Of a stretch of DNA of 64,000 nt, positions 45,634 through 56,277 are shown one piece after another. The translations under genes and the position numbers were made by a program. This DNA comes from Dimorphilus gyrociliatus (taxonomy: Eukaryota; Annelida; Polychaeta; Dinophilidae): assembly GCA_904063045.1 (NCBI GenBank), contig CAJFCJ010000006.1, forward strand, positions 4,914,408-4,978,407, given 5' to 3'. Under the pieces are notes generated by a model. That model ran no database searches and was not told where the DNA came from. It saw only the letters and a program-made list of their open reading frames with translations. Numbering within the stretch: the first letter of the stretch is position 1; each line of letters starts with the position of its first letter.

Positions 45634-46762
45634 TTATACCTTGTCTGAAATATTGTTCCAAACAAGATTGGCTGTAATTTTGCTAGATTTTAATACAAAA
45701 GCATGTTCTATTCCAGACTTATCTATATATATATGGGCTGTAGGATAAACTTTTTGCATTTCTTCTGCATATTCAATTGGACACCATTTGTCTAGTGCGA
45801 CATAGAAGAAAAAGAGCTTTTCCAGATGTTCTTCTATTAACTTGTGGTCAGGTTCAAAAATTGAACTGAGCTCTTCGTAAGCCAAATTTAGTGAATTCCT
45901 AACGCAATAAGGCGTTAAAAACTTTGCTGTTGCTGGAATAGCCTGAGGTTCTACTCCACCAGAAAGCCTTTGTAAAGACATAAATTAAACTCTTGATATA
46001 TTATAAACAGTAAAAAACAACAAACCAAAAATTTAAAGCCACCATCCTCTTTCTCATCGATTCCGAGAAACAGTACAAAGGAAATAGGATTACAGGAGCC
46101 AATAATCTACCATAGTTAAGTAGAGGCCAAAATCTTTTTCCATTAGGAGAAGTTTTCATTCTCTCTATTGTTGGAGCCAGTAACGCAATTTTGACAACTC
46201 TTTCCTTAGGCAATACTCTAGCCATTTCTAGGCACATTTTTCTAATTGTATACATAACTTGTAATTGGAGATATATTGTATTTAAAATACTTACGCCCCA
46301 ATGGAATGTCCCATTAGAATAAGCTTTGATTCTGGCTTCAAGTATTTTTTGATAAAGTCTAATTTATGTTGAACTTGGCCTTTTAGGTCAAGATAATTCT
46401 TGGTAGGTGAATCTATAAAAAAGTTCCCTAAATCATTTTATTGAATTAAATGAATTTAAATAATATTTACCATCAACTTCAACATGCTCTGGAACGGAAA
46501 CATGGCCAGCCAAATTTATACAACATATTGGTAATTTAAAATTACTTAGAAAATACAGCTGTTGAATAAATGCTGTATAATAATAAGGAACTCCTGGGTT
46601 GCCTATAGAAAATTTAACATTAAAAATTGCTAATAAAATTACAAATTGTAAATATATGACTTTACCAGTTATCAATAGGCCTACTAATGAAGAGTCTTTA
46701 ACTTGTCCCGCTGAGAGAATGCAAGTTGGCTCACCATTTACCAAAATCCAACTTTCCTCCAT
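45634..46762 (-). CDS. LDAH: LDAH-type lipid-droplet hydrolase, paralogue A
   Basis: Five minus-strand exons, 46666-46762, 46471-46602, 46295-46412, 46026-46241 and 45634-45967, encode 298 residues. The alpha/beta-hydrolase features of LDAH (C2orf43) are present: GNPGVPYYYTAFI, the LAGHVSVPEH strand, the nucleophile elbow LILMGHSIGA, LLAPTIERMKTSPNGKRFWP, the acid region YVALDKWCP and the His in GIEHAFV. The Ser-Asp-His triad therefore looks intact. LDAH sits on lipid droplets and influences sterol and triglyceride turnover. The exon 3-4 junction works in frame only with the acceptor at 46242-46243; a nearer AG would give a stop. The fifth exon begins with LSGGVEPQAI. Confidence 0.9.
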
Positions 46763-46905
46763 GCCTGCTGAAACTCTGTAGAAAAGAAAATTCCAAAAAT
46801 AAAAGTATGAAAATTTCCTATCAATTCAATTGAATTTAGAGCAAAGGTCAGCGCTTAGGCCTTAATCAGTGATAATTTATTTTTTTAATAAAGAACAGAT
46901 ATGAG

Positions 46906-48023
46906 TTAACATTCAATAAATGGTACATGTTCGATTATCCAGTGGTAAAAAGTTGTTGCCATGGCCTTACTATCTTCTAAAACAAATGCGTGTTGAAACC
47001 CCTTTTTACATTGTATAATAACACCATCGGGATGCTTCTTTTTCATGCAATCATATAAACTCTGAGGGCACCAATGGTCATTAAGTCCATAATACATCAT
47101 CAATTTTTCCAAATGTTTTTCAATGCTGTCATGATCAGCTTCTTGAATTGTCCTCAGCTCATTTGCTCCCAAATAAAATATTTTTCGAACACATGAAGGA
47201 TCAACTAGCTGTAGAGTAGCTTGTATGGCAAATTCTGATACGTTAAAGCCTTGCAAACAAAAATAGATAGAAGCTAGACGTCTCTTTATAAATTCAGGTA
47301 GATAATACAATAAATATGCGGGGAGGGGAATACACCAACTTAAATAATTAACAATAGGCAAGCACGTACTGCCCATAGGAGACTTTGCTAGATGCTCCAT
47401 TGTTGGAAAGAGAAGGCAACATTTTAATATCTTTTCGTTCGATAAACAATTTAGTAAACGCACTGCTATCAGTGCACCTATTGAATGCCCTATAAGAATT
47501 AGACGTGCATCGTTGGGAACGTGTTCCTGAATGAATAGTAGTTTATGCTTAGTTTGGCCGTCGACATCATAGAAATCTTCATAAATGCCTGAATTGTTAT
47601 ATAGACAAAAGAAGAGATTTTAAATTTCTGGTGTTTTGAAAATAATCTTTGTTTCAATATTTTAAATAGAAACAAATGTCTTCTGCTTACTGCCTTTATT
47701 CACTTGTTCCAATCTTGGAATTGAAACATGACCAGCATGGCCTACAACCCAAATAGATATTCTCTCTTTAAATAATTCAAAGATAGTTAACACAAATTCT
47801 TCATAATATCGAGGAATGCCGGGGTTGCCTGTTAAGGTGTTGAATGATGTAATTAGACCCAAGTAATTATTGATCAATGTTTTTATTTATACAAATGACA
47901 CTACAACTTACCGGGTATAATTACAATAACAAATCGTTTGTGAGTGTTAATTTGACCAATTTTTAAAACATTAGTGGGTAAGCCAGAAACGCTCAACCAA
48001 TGCTCAGTTAACTTACTACACAT
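46906..48023 (-). CDS. LDAH: LDAH-type lipid-droplet hydrolase, paralogue B
   Basis: Three minus-strand exons, 47912-48023, 47691-47828 and 46906-47588, encode 310 residues. It has the LDAH features: FVIVIIPGNPGIPRYYEEF, WVVGHAGHVSIPR, LILIGHSIGAL, CLLFPTMEHLAKSPMG, YYGLNDHWCP and GFQHAFV, so the Ser-Asp-His triad is retained. It lies directly upstream of paralogue A in the same orientation, about 140 bp apart. It lacks two introns that A has in the hydrolase core. The two products differ widely outside the motifs, so the duplication is not very recent. Confidence 0.93.
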
Positions 48024-48547
48024 CTGAAAAAACTAGTAGAAAAGCGAAATCTTAAGAACTAGTCGATAAAAGGGCTAGTGACAGCGATAAGCAAAGTAGT
48101 GTTACTTTTAATCAGTAAAAATGAGTAATTACCTCAGAAATATTAAGATAAGATGAATGACACCGTTGACTTGGTTAAATGCTAATATCAGATGTATTAA
48201 ATAGTGAAAACATTGATTAAATAAAAAAATCGATTTCTGGTAAGAACCAGTCTCCAACCGGTCATTTGTGTTAAACAAAGCTGATGGCGCCAATTATATT
48301 AAATTTATTTAATCCACAAACAGTATGTGTTTAAAGAGAAATAGAAATTAACTTGATATCAATTAATTTCCTTTATTAATATTATATAAAGAATATTAAA
48401 AAATCCTCACATTACAGTTAAAAGAGTTAGCTACAAGATTCTGAAGTGCAATTTTGTTTCTGCCATAATAAAAGGAAAAATGGACAATTTTTCTTAATTA
48501 TTCTTTTCAACTATTCAGAAAAATGTCTGGGATTTTCTTTTCTTTTT

Positions 48548-49204
48548 TTATAATTCTCCATCACGTTCCAGATATCCTTTATTCTCGGCGTGACTAATAA
48601 GTTGTCTTAGAAATTCTTTATTGTCTAGAATGAATCCACGATGCTCTCTGACAAATTGAACAGCCCCAATAGGACCCAATTTATTTAATTCCATTATATA
48701 CGCAGTAACCATACATCCACTTCTATTTACTCCCATTTGACAGTGAACATATATTTTCCCATTTGACGCTCTGCAATCTTCTATAAAGTCAAATGCATCT
48801 GGATAATGCTGCATCATATCGTAGTTGTAACAGTCTTCGGCGCAAAATTCCATATATTTAACATTCATTTCACGTTTAGCATAGAAAGCCTCGTCTGTGT
48901 CTACTTCCCCAGCAGCACAATTCAATATATGACTTATGCCTAAATTCGTTAGTAGCTTAGTATCTGAAGCAACTTCGGCACCACCCATATAAAGGAAAGG
49001 TAAAATCTGGGAAAAATTGCTACCTTTTGTGTAATTGCTCTCATATCCTCTTGCATGTGTCTTACTAGCTATTTTCTGAATGACATTCTTTATGCAAGAG
49101 TCGTTTTTAATATCTATTAATATTAGTTTAAAAGAAAGTTAAATAACGAATAAAGTTATAACTGTGAAATAAATAAAAAAAACTAACAAAAACTCACCGC
49201 TCAT
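48548..49204 (-). CDS. Atypical dual-specificity protein phosphatase
   Basis: Two minus-strand exons: 49198-49204 (only 7 nt, ATG plus a Ser codon plus one base) and 48548-49113, giving 190 residues. The catalytic domain spans ~50-185: ILPFLYMGGAEVASDTKLLT, LGISHILNCA, the general-acid region FCAEDCYNYDMM, the P-loop VHCQMGVNRSG (HCxxGxxRS) and a trailing FILDNKEFLRQL. Cys and Arg of the signature are present. It is likely to dephosphorylate Tyr/Ser/Thr in the cytosol. No MAPK-binding (CH2/rhodanese) domain is present, which places it among atypical DUSPs. I cannot name the subtype. Confidence 0.9.
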
Positions 49205-49638
49205 TTTGAAGTGTGGTTTTTTTCTCTTTTTTTGAAGTTTACCAATTTAAAATATTGACACCACTTTTTCCCACGTTTAAGTATATATTTTAAGTTATAA
49301 TATTGAAGAAAACGATTGAAAAGTAGTTGTTGAACAATATGATATTCAATATAGTTGAGCAATACGGTAATTTATCACTCTATCATAGAAGTTTGTAACG
49401 GGATTACCAATTACTTCATCTGCTGTTTACGCCCTAGCATGTTTACAAAAAAAAACTGGACACTGCAAATGTTATATTCGTATTTAAAAGAATATTTTAT
49501 TTATATTGTTCAGTGTATCAAAATATCGTATGCGAATATCATTGAATTAATAATGTTTAAGGTCTGAGAGTCATTGATTTTTAAGAATTCGAATTTTTAA
49601 AAAATGTGACGTCACTTCTATTTATTTCCGGTCGGGAG
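49205..49638. promoter_or_regulatory. Divergent region between DUSP and OSTC
   Basis: 434 bp between opposed start codons; it must carry both promoters. A TGACGTCA CRE-like palindrome lies at about 49607-49614, 25 nt upstream of the OSTC start. Confidence 0.45.
49607..49614. promoter_or_regulatory. CRE-like palindrome upstream of OSTC
   Basis: The 8-bp sequence TGACGTCA, the full cAMP-response-element palindrome bound by CREB/ATF factors, lies 25 nt before the OSTC ATG. For an ER gene, an ATF-type input is plausible. This is a single-motif match only. Confidence 0.35.
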
Positions 49639-50276
49639 ATGGAAAAGCTCTACGGAGTACCATTTTTGTTTTTGCAATGCCCTAATCTTAAACTCAAAAA
49701 ACCAACATGGCTGAGGAGACCGTCACCTATGACAGTTTTTGGGTTTGTCCTTTTTTCGTACTTTTTAGTAACTGGAGGTAAGTTTAGCCGAAATACGGCT
49801 GATCGATAATATGGTATTTAGAATGTTTTTTCAACAGGCATCATTTATGACATCATAGTTGAGCCACCTAGCATCGGTTCTACAACTGACGAAAAAGGAA
49901 ATAGTAAACCAGTAAGCCAATTAACATTATGTTTTGAATATGTATCTAACGAAGATGCTTGAAATTTTTCAGGTTGCATTCATGCCATATAGGGTGAATG
50001 GTCAATACATAATGGAAGGATTAGCTTCTAGTTTCCTCTTCAGTTTGGGTGGGCTAGGATTTATTATTTTAGATCAAACAAACAAACCACTCATGCCAAA
50101 GCTGAATAGAATATTACTTCTATCAGTTGCATTCGTATCTATTCTTATTTCATTCTTTACTGCCAGAGTCTTCATGAGAATGAAATTACCGTAAGTACTA
50201 ACAACGCCTTAATTTTGTTATACTGACTCATTTTTCTTTGCTTTTTTCTATTTCCAGAGGTTATATGCAATCTTAA
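49639..50276 (+). CDS. OSTC: Oligosaccharyltransferase complex subunit OSTC
   Basis: Four exons, 49639-49777, 49838-49911, 49973-50190 and 50258-50276, encode 149 residues, the same length as human OSTC. Shared blocks are [72 protein letters not shown] and MRMKLPGYMQS. It has three to four membrane helices. OSTC links the STT3A oligosaccharyltransferase to the Sec61 channel for co-translational N-glycosylation. All introns are 60-67 nt. Confidence 0.97.
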
Positions 50277-50602
50277 AGTTAATTAAAAAGTTGTTTCACA
50301 ATCGTGATCAATCAACATTAAATGTGTTTATTGTATTGTTAACGTTTTGCTCCATCATTGTGTTTTTTGTTTTAAAACTTTACCATTGTTCACCTTTCTT
50401 TCTATCTTGATATTGAATTTTGAATAAAAGTAACATTCAACCTTTAGGCTTCATATATTTTAACTACGACTGTATATTATTGATGAGAGAACATGCGTCG
50501 TTAAGTTAAGCCGTGAGAGGTCTCTAGTTAAACACATGATACTTTGCCAGTAAACAAAGAATTTAGAATTGAACAAGCAGCCTTCAAAACATTTGGTACA
50601 GC
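50277..50602. other. Intergenic region OSTC to DEG/ENaC-1
   Basis: 326 bp, with the OSTC 3' UTR (AATAAA at about 50422) and the channel promoter. Nothing else was seen. Confidence 0.4.
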
Positions 50603-52416
50603 ATGGAACCGATTAACGAAAATAAGACTATGAAAGATGTTATAAAGCAGGAATTCATCGACTATCTCAAAAATACTTCTATCAAAGGAGTCTCTAGGAT
50701 TTTTAAATCAGAAACAAAACTGCTGAAAATAATTTGGATATTTGCAGTCCTTTCCTTTATATGCGTTGGTTTGGCATACGCTGTTGCCCTAACTGTGGAA
50801 TATTTTAAGGTGAAAAATATAATTTTAATAAATATTCCTACAGACTAATCAACTATGTTCATCAGTATCCTACAGTAACATTAATGAAGGAGATAGATTC
50901 AAAAGATGTAATCTTTCCATCCGTAACAATTTGTAATTTACAACCATACTCGGAAAATAAATTAAATCATATACGAAACGTAGTAAAGCAACCTATTCCA
51001 AATATGGGTCAATTTTTTCAGTAAGATAATAATTAATATACTTTTCTTTTCCTACCTGGAGAATTCACTAAAACATTTACTTTCAAATTCTAGGATACTT
51101 TATCAGGTACTTGCAAATACACCAGCCCAACTTAAGAGCATGCTAGAATCTCTGTTATCTGCGAAAGGGTACTATATGTATCTTGGACAAAAATTAGCAA
51201 CATCTATTGGTTATGATGCTTCAGATATTATTTTGGAATGTAATTATGTTTATATAAATGGCAGTAAAAAGAAATTAGCTCCCTGCAGCAAATATGGCAA
51301 AATCAGGTTAAGTAACCAACCAAACTATTTTAACTGCTTTACAGTTCAATTGAGTAAATCAAGTCCTCTTTCTAAATCCGTTGTTGGTTTAAATATGGTT
51401 TTACATATACCAAATTACGATACAGCTTCCTATCCTTATACTCCTTATGTTAGTACAACACTGGGGAAATCAGGAAGAATTCAGGTATAAAGTATTTCAA
51501 CAACTAAAACAGAATAATATTTTATTCTATACTATTGAAAGATACATGAAGATGAGTCCTATAGTAATGTAGAAGCGTATGGTTTATCATTTTTGACTGG
51601 AGAGGAGACTTCAATACGAGTAGGCACTCTTATTAGGACTAGGTTGGAGCCACCCTACGGAAAATGCAATTCCAAGTATCCAGCAAAGTATAACGTCAGC
51701 GACTATAATAAATATCCAGTAAAGAAGACATTTCCAGCGTGTGTTGGTGCCTGCCTACAACATGAGATATTTAACAAATGTAATTGTACTGATCCAAATT
51801 TTCCAGTTCCTAAAATATCGCTAATTGATCAAAAATATTGTCAAACTTTACCGAACGATATTAGTCAAGTAGGCAAGTTTATTAATGAGGTGAAATACAA
51901 ATAGTTTATGAAAAGGAAAATACTAATTTTTAATGAAAGTCTTCTATATTTCAGTCAATTTGCAGAAATACCGTGTACTTTAAAACTGTTAACGATTGCG
52001 TAAGTAGCATTTGCGATCAAACATGCAGTTTTCAATCGTATAATCTTCAAGTTTCAACTTCAAAATGGCCAAATGATAAATTGGACGCTTATGAGAAATA
52101 TTTGCACAAGACAAATTTTAAATCTTTCTATCAACTTTACGAAAATGCCATCAATATTAAAAGAAAAAACGCAACAGAAGCGAACTCTCTTATTCAATTT
52201 GACAATTTGTTAGGAAATAATATAGCAAGATTAAAAATAAGGTCTGAAAGAGATAGTGGAGTGATGCATGTCGAAGATGTTCCAAAATTTATATTTACAG
52301 ACATTTTCTCACAAATTGGTGGTGTGTTGAATTTATGGGCTGGGATAACTGCTCTATGCGTTACTGAAATTTTAGAGTTACTCTTTAATCTTATTACTGT
52401 GTGTAAACAAAGATAA
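50603..52416 (+). CDS. DEG/ENaC-family sodium channel subunit 1
   Basis: Five exons, 50603-50809, 50866-51020, 51094-51484, 51542-51889 and 51955-52416, encode 520 residues. TM1 is at ~42-66 (IIWIFAVLSFICVGLAYAVA). The post-TM1 strand carries FPSVTICNLQPYSENKLN, the DEG/ENaC signature. A Cys-rich extracellular domain follows (YGKCNS, CVGACLQHEIFNKCNC, CSFQSYN). TM2 follows FTDIFSQIGGVLNLWAGITA. Three such subunits form amiloride-type Na+ channels; invertebrate members include acid-, peptide- and mechanically gated types. Ligand and partner are unknown. The filter position reads G-I-T rather than G-x-S, and the N-terminal HG motif reads K-G (residues 31-32). It is convergent with a related subunit. 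Confidence 0.93.
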
Positions 52417-52936
52417 AAATATTGAAATAATACATTTCTTTTTACATGTTACTTTTTTATATATAATTACAGTGACGTCACAAAGGCAGGACAGGTCATG
52501 AATTGTTACGGTTATTGCCTTTCAGACAATATAACGGGCTGTAAATTGCTTTCTTTTTTCTCTCAAACAATTGATTTAAAGAGAAGAGAAATATCTATAA
52601 TGCATTATTATCGCTATATTTTGAATACTTGCATATTAAACTATAAATAAAAGTTGATTTAAATTAAATTAATACTTAGTAAATATTTCACTAGTTCTTT
52701 CAATTAATACAAAGTTAAGAAAGCTTTATTAAGTAGATAAGAATCAAGACATTTTACGTAAGGCTGAACAGATACGTAAATGAATAGAAAAGAATGAATA
52801 TTAGCACATAAGCGAACACTATAAATTTATACAAAGTTTATATAGACAAAATATTGTACATAACGATATAATTCTATATACTCTGATAGTCTTCTATAGT
52901 TTGTTTAATTGACTCCATAAAAGCATATTTTACTCA
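52417..52936. other. Convergent 3' region between the two DEG/ENaC genes
   Basis: About 520 bp of 3' UTR and spacer, AT-rich. No additional exon or remnant of a third subunit was found. Confidence 0.45.
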
Positions 52937-55103
52937 TTATCTCAATGTTCTCACTTCTACAACCCTTATTCGATTTTCATTTGATCCTATAAGTAACCTG
53001 TATTATAGACAAAAAAAATTTACAAAATTGTTTAGTTGCTGTATTTTTGCAGTAGAGATATTTAAAGTATAATATTTTACCTGTAGAAGAGTTCAAAGAA
53101 TTCTACAAAGAGAGCAAAGGTAACGCCTGTCCAAAGATTAAGGATACCTCCAAATTTAGAGAAAAAATCAAGAAACTTCGCCTTTGCTTTATCACTGATA
53201 ACTTTACTACCCTTATGAGATATCCAATTAAATTTAACCTAGTAAATGTCCGTATTAGATAGACTTATATTAATTTCCTAACTATCTCTACCTTGATAAG
53301 ATTATTCTCCAGCAAATCCGACACAACACTATTAATATTAGTTGCATTTTCATAAATTTTAAAATATTTTCCCAATGGATGAGGTTTTATGAATTGTTGA
53401 TATAGATTTAATACACTAGATTTAATGGGCCAATCAGATTTGCTTAAAAGATTTGTGTATGATTTCGATCTACATCTAGGAATACATGTATACAAAGATC
53501 CCAATTCTTCGTATACCTTTTGTCTAAAAAATGAACTCGTTATATTTATCCCTTACTATTAATAATATACTATATATTTTCACTTACATGCATCGAGAAT
53601 TTTGTAAAATATCACGTAAATTTTGTATATTGAAAACTTCATCCATCTTATGACAGAAGGAAACATTTGCCGATGGTTTGTAAATCTTTTAAAGAATATT
53701 GGGATTATTTATCATAAGATTAGGAATATTTTACTTGTCATACCAAACTATGAACGTCTTGACATTTACATTTCGATATGATGGAATCGTGTATTTTTTT
53801 TATTTCGCATGTACTAACTGAATATGCTATTTCACTACCTGCAAAATCTCTATAATCTTTAAGTCTCTCTTCGTCTGTACAATCTCCATATGGTTTTCCT
53901 TGGCGTTTCCGTTCTTCAACAGTACTATAAACCGATGTGAAAGTGTTGGTACTCAACGTAAGACCATTTAAACTCATTGACGGTGCGCCATATTTATCAT
54001 GTATCTATAAAAAATTAATGTTAACAATGATTATTAATTAACGTGATATAGAATTTAAAGGTTACAGCAAACACTGCTCCTCTTGACTGAATAATATCGG
54101 ATTTAAAATGGTCGGCTATATGTAATAATACTGTCATGGCATCTACACCTTTATTACTATTTTCAGCTTTCAGGTTGATGCTAAGAAAACATTTAAATAA
54201 ATACGAATATCTCCTTACTAAAGTATAAATATCTATTTACTTATAACAATTTAAATATGGTGGCTGTTGAGTAAGAACAATATCTCCAAAATCTTCACAT
54301 TTCCTCTTGATTGTCAACTCTCCATCTAGTTCAATATAATTACAATCAATTATAAAATCATTTTTTTCAAATCCAACCTTTAGAAAAAAAACAGAACGTA
54401 TTTAATGATGATTGATGATATAGGTAATTTATCTTATTTACCCTTTTTGCGTTTTCAATGCCTAGAAATGAAAAATATCCACCAATATCTCTTAGAGAAG
54501 TTTTTAATTCTTCTCTATCAGAAGTATTTAACTCATGCATTTTTGATACGTAATAATCAACCTTTGAAAAGTATTCTTCAGGTTTTATATAGCCATATTT
54601 TTCTATCTAATAATTAAGTCATGCAAAAAAGAAGTATGCTAAATATTAAGTTGTTACAAAAGGAATAACAAAATTACCCTATCATAGTCGAATGGTTGAA
54701 TGTTACATAACGTTATTGATGGAAATACAGTACTACCCTGACGTTGTTCATTTATAACGGTTATTGTTTCGTATTTGAGATAATCAAGTAACGAATATAT
54801 AACCTATGAAATTATAATTATTGTATAAAATATTGGTAAATTCATTGACGTAATCAATTAATATTTAATTAAATGTAAGCTATTTTTTGACATACTTGGA
54901 AAAAAGCAGTTGCAAAAAATCCAATAATTGACATTGCCCATAGTATTCTTAAAAATGTATTTCTAACTTGAAATACCTTTGGAACACCCTAAAATAGAAA
55001 TAATTCTATATTAACAAATAGCAAAACTGGTATAAATGACATTTTATACCTTAATTGAAGTCGTTTTCAAAAATTTTGTAAGCTCTTCTTTTAGATGTAC
55101 CAT
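52937..55103 (-). CDS. DEG/ENaC-family sodium channel subunit 2
   Basis: Eleven minus-strand exons: 55050-55103, 54896-54988, 54678-54803, 54442-54606, 54241-54377, 54066-54180, 53744-54004, 53588-53685, 53292-53523, 53081-53238 and 52937-52997. They encode 499 residues. TM1 is ILWAMSIIGFFATAFF. FPSITLCNIQPFDYDR is the family signature. The Cys-rich ectodomain includes GKPYGDCTDEER, ISKCKCQD and CIPRCRSKS. TM2 is in FGGILNLWTGVTFALFVEFF. It aligns along its length with subunit 1 (both have 36 residues from NN to GG before TM2). It has G-V-T at the filter and K-G in place of H-G. The last exon gives a short basic cytosolic tail and is the least certain part. Confidence 0.9.
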
Positions 55104-56277
55104 ATTTACTCTTCTTTTTCTACTACTTCTTCTTCTTCTTCTTCTTCTTCTTTATATTTGTCTCCTACTTTCTCTATTCTTTACATATCTTTTCTCAATA
55201 TCTTACTAATAACTCTAACAAACTTTAGAGAGAGAAAAAAAGAGAAAATGCTAAATTAGTATTCAATACTAAATCAAGGATAAGTAAATTTCTTAATCAA
55301 TAAAAAAAATATGATCAAATATAATTGTATTTTTGAGTAAATAGTTAAACTTTATATAATATATTAAAGACATGTATTTAAGTATGTTTTGATAGATTAA
55401 TACGTACATCTAGCATAGGCCAACCTTTTGGATCAGTCGTTCCGGAGTGCATTAAAGAATATTGTTCTATCACTGTCAGTATAAGTTATTGATAGTTCAA
55501 TGAATTTTTAAACAATAGCGGCAGAGTCACCTAGTTAGTAGGGTTTGGTGTGTATAAGTTTTATATTGAATTAGTGTATATCTATATTTTTCAATTGTGT
55601 TTACGCCATCTACTGGATAGCTACCTATTCAGTTTAAATGTCGCAAAAATCGGATTCGAAAAGTTATTAATAGCTAAAGATAAAATAGAAATTGTAAAAG
55701 TGACTTAAATAAATTGGATGAATAATCAGAGTTGTCTGCTAATTATAACAAATGAAACAGCAAATATTAGTTGACAATTTCAATAGAGAACTCTTTTCCT
55801 TCTTTCTGTCAATATACAGCGTCATTTTATAATAAAAGTATATACTCACTAGATGAGATAAAAGATAACGCATAAGATAAAGAGTAATTTTATTAATAGA
55901 AAGAGTGAATAGGGAATAACACAAGATATATAACGGATGACGGTTTAAAACTTTCAAAAAAAGTAGACACATGATCCACTTTAAATTCAATCTTATTCCC
56001 AAGTCAGCCTTCATCCCTACTAGCATATCAGTGTGAAAGGTTGATATTTAAGATAACCTTTGAACTTTTTCCTTTCTAAAAGTTCCTGTAATTATTTCAC
56101 AATAAAGAAATAAGGTATTATCCTATTTGTTTTCTATCGATTATTTAATCAATAAAATAAAGCATTGTAACAAATAAAATTATAAAAAAAGCATGAGATG
56201 TAGATAAAAAAGACAGTAATAACAGAACACATATTTATGGAAGGTAAGAAGAAAACCTAATTGTTTTTTATAGAATT
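55104..56277. other. Intergenic region DEG/ENaC-2 to nicolin-1
   Basis: About 1.17 kb. A TTC/CTT repeat at about 55125-55152 lies just upstream of the channel start. A 95-codon minus frame at 55739-56026 is hydrophobic and low-complexity and is not supported as a gene. Confidence 0.45.
55125..55152. repeat. CTT trinucleotide repeat
   Basis: About nine CTT/TTC units immediately upstream (5') of the minus-strand channel gene. Confidence 0.85.

Noticed and set aside
46026-46294. Apparent frameshift in LDAH-A at exon 3-4 suggesting a pseudogene
   Set aside because: Using the second AG (46242-46243) restores the frame and the alignment to paralogue B, and total exon length is a multiple of three.
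55739-56026. 95-codon minus frame as a third DEG/ENaC exon
   Set aside because: No Cys-rich or TM2 signature, low-complexity hydrophobic content, no matching splice phases.
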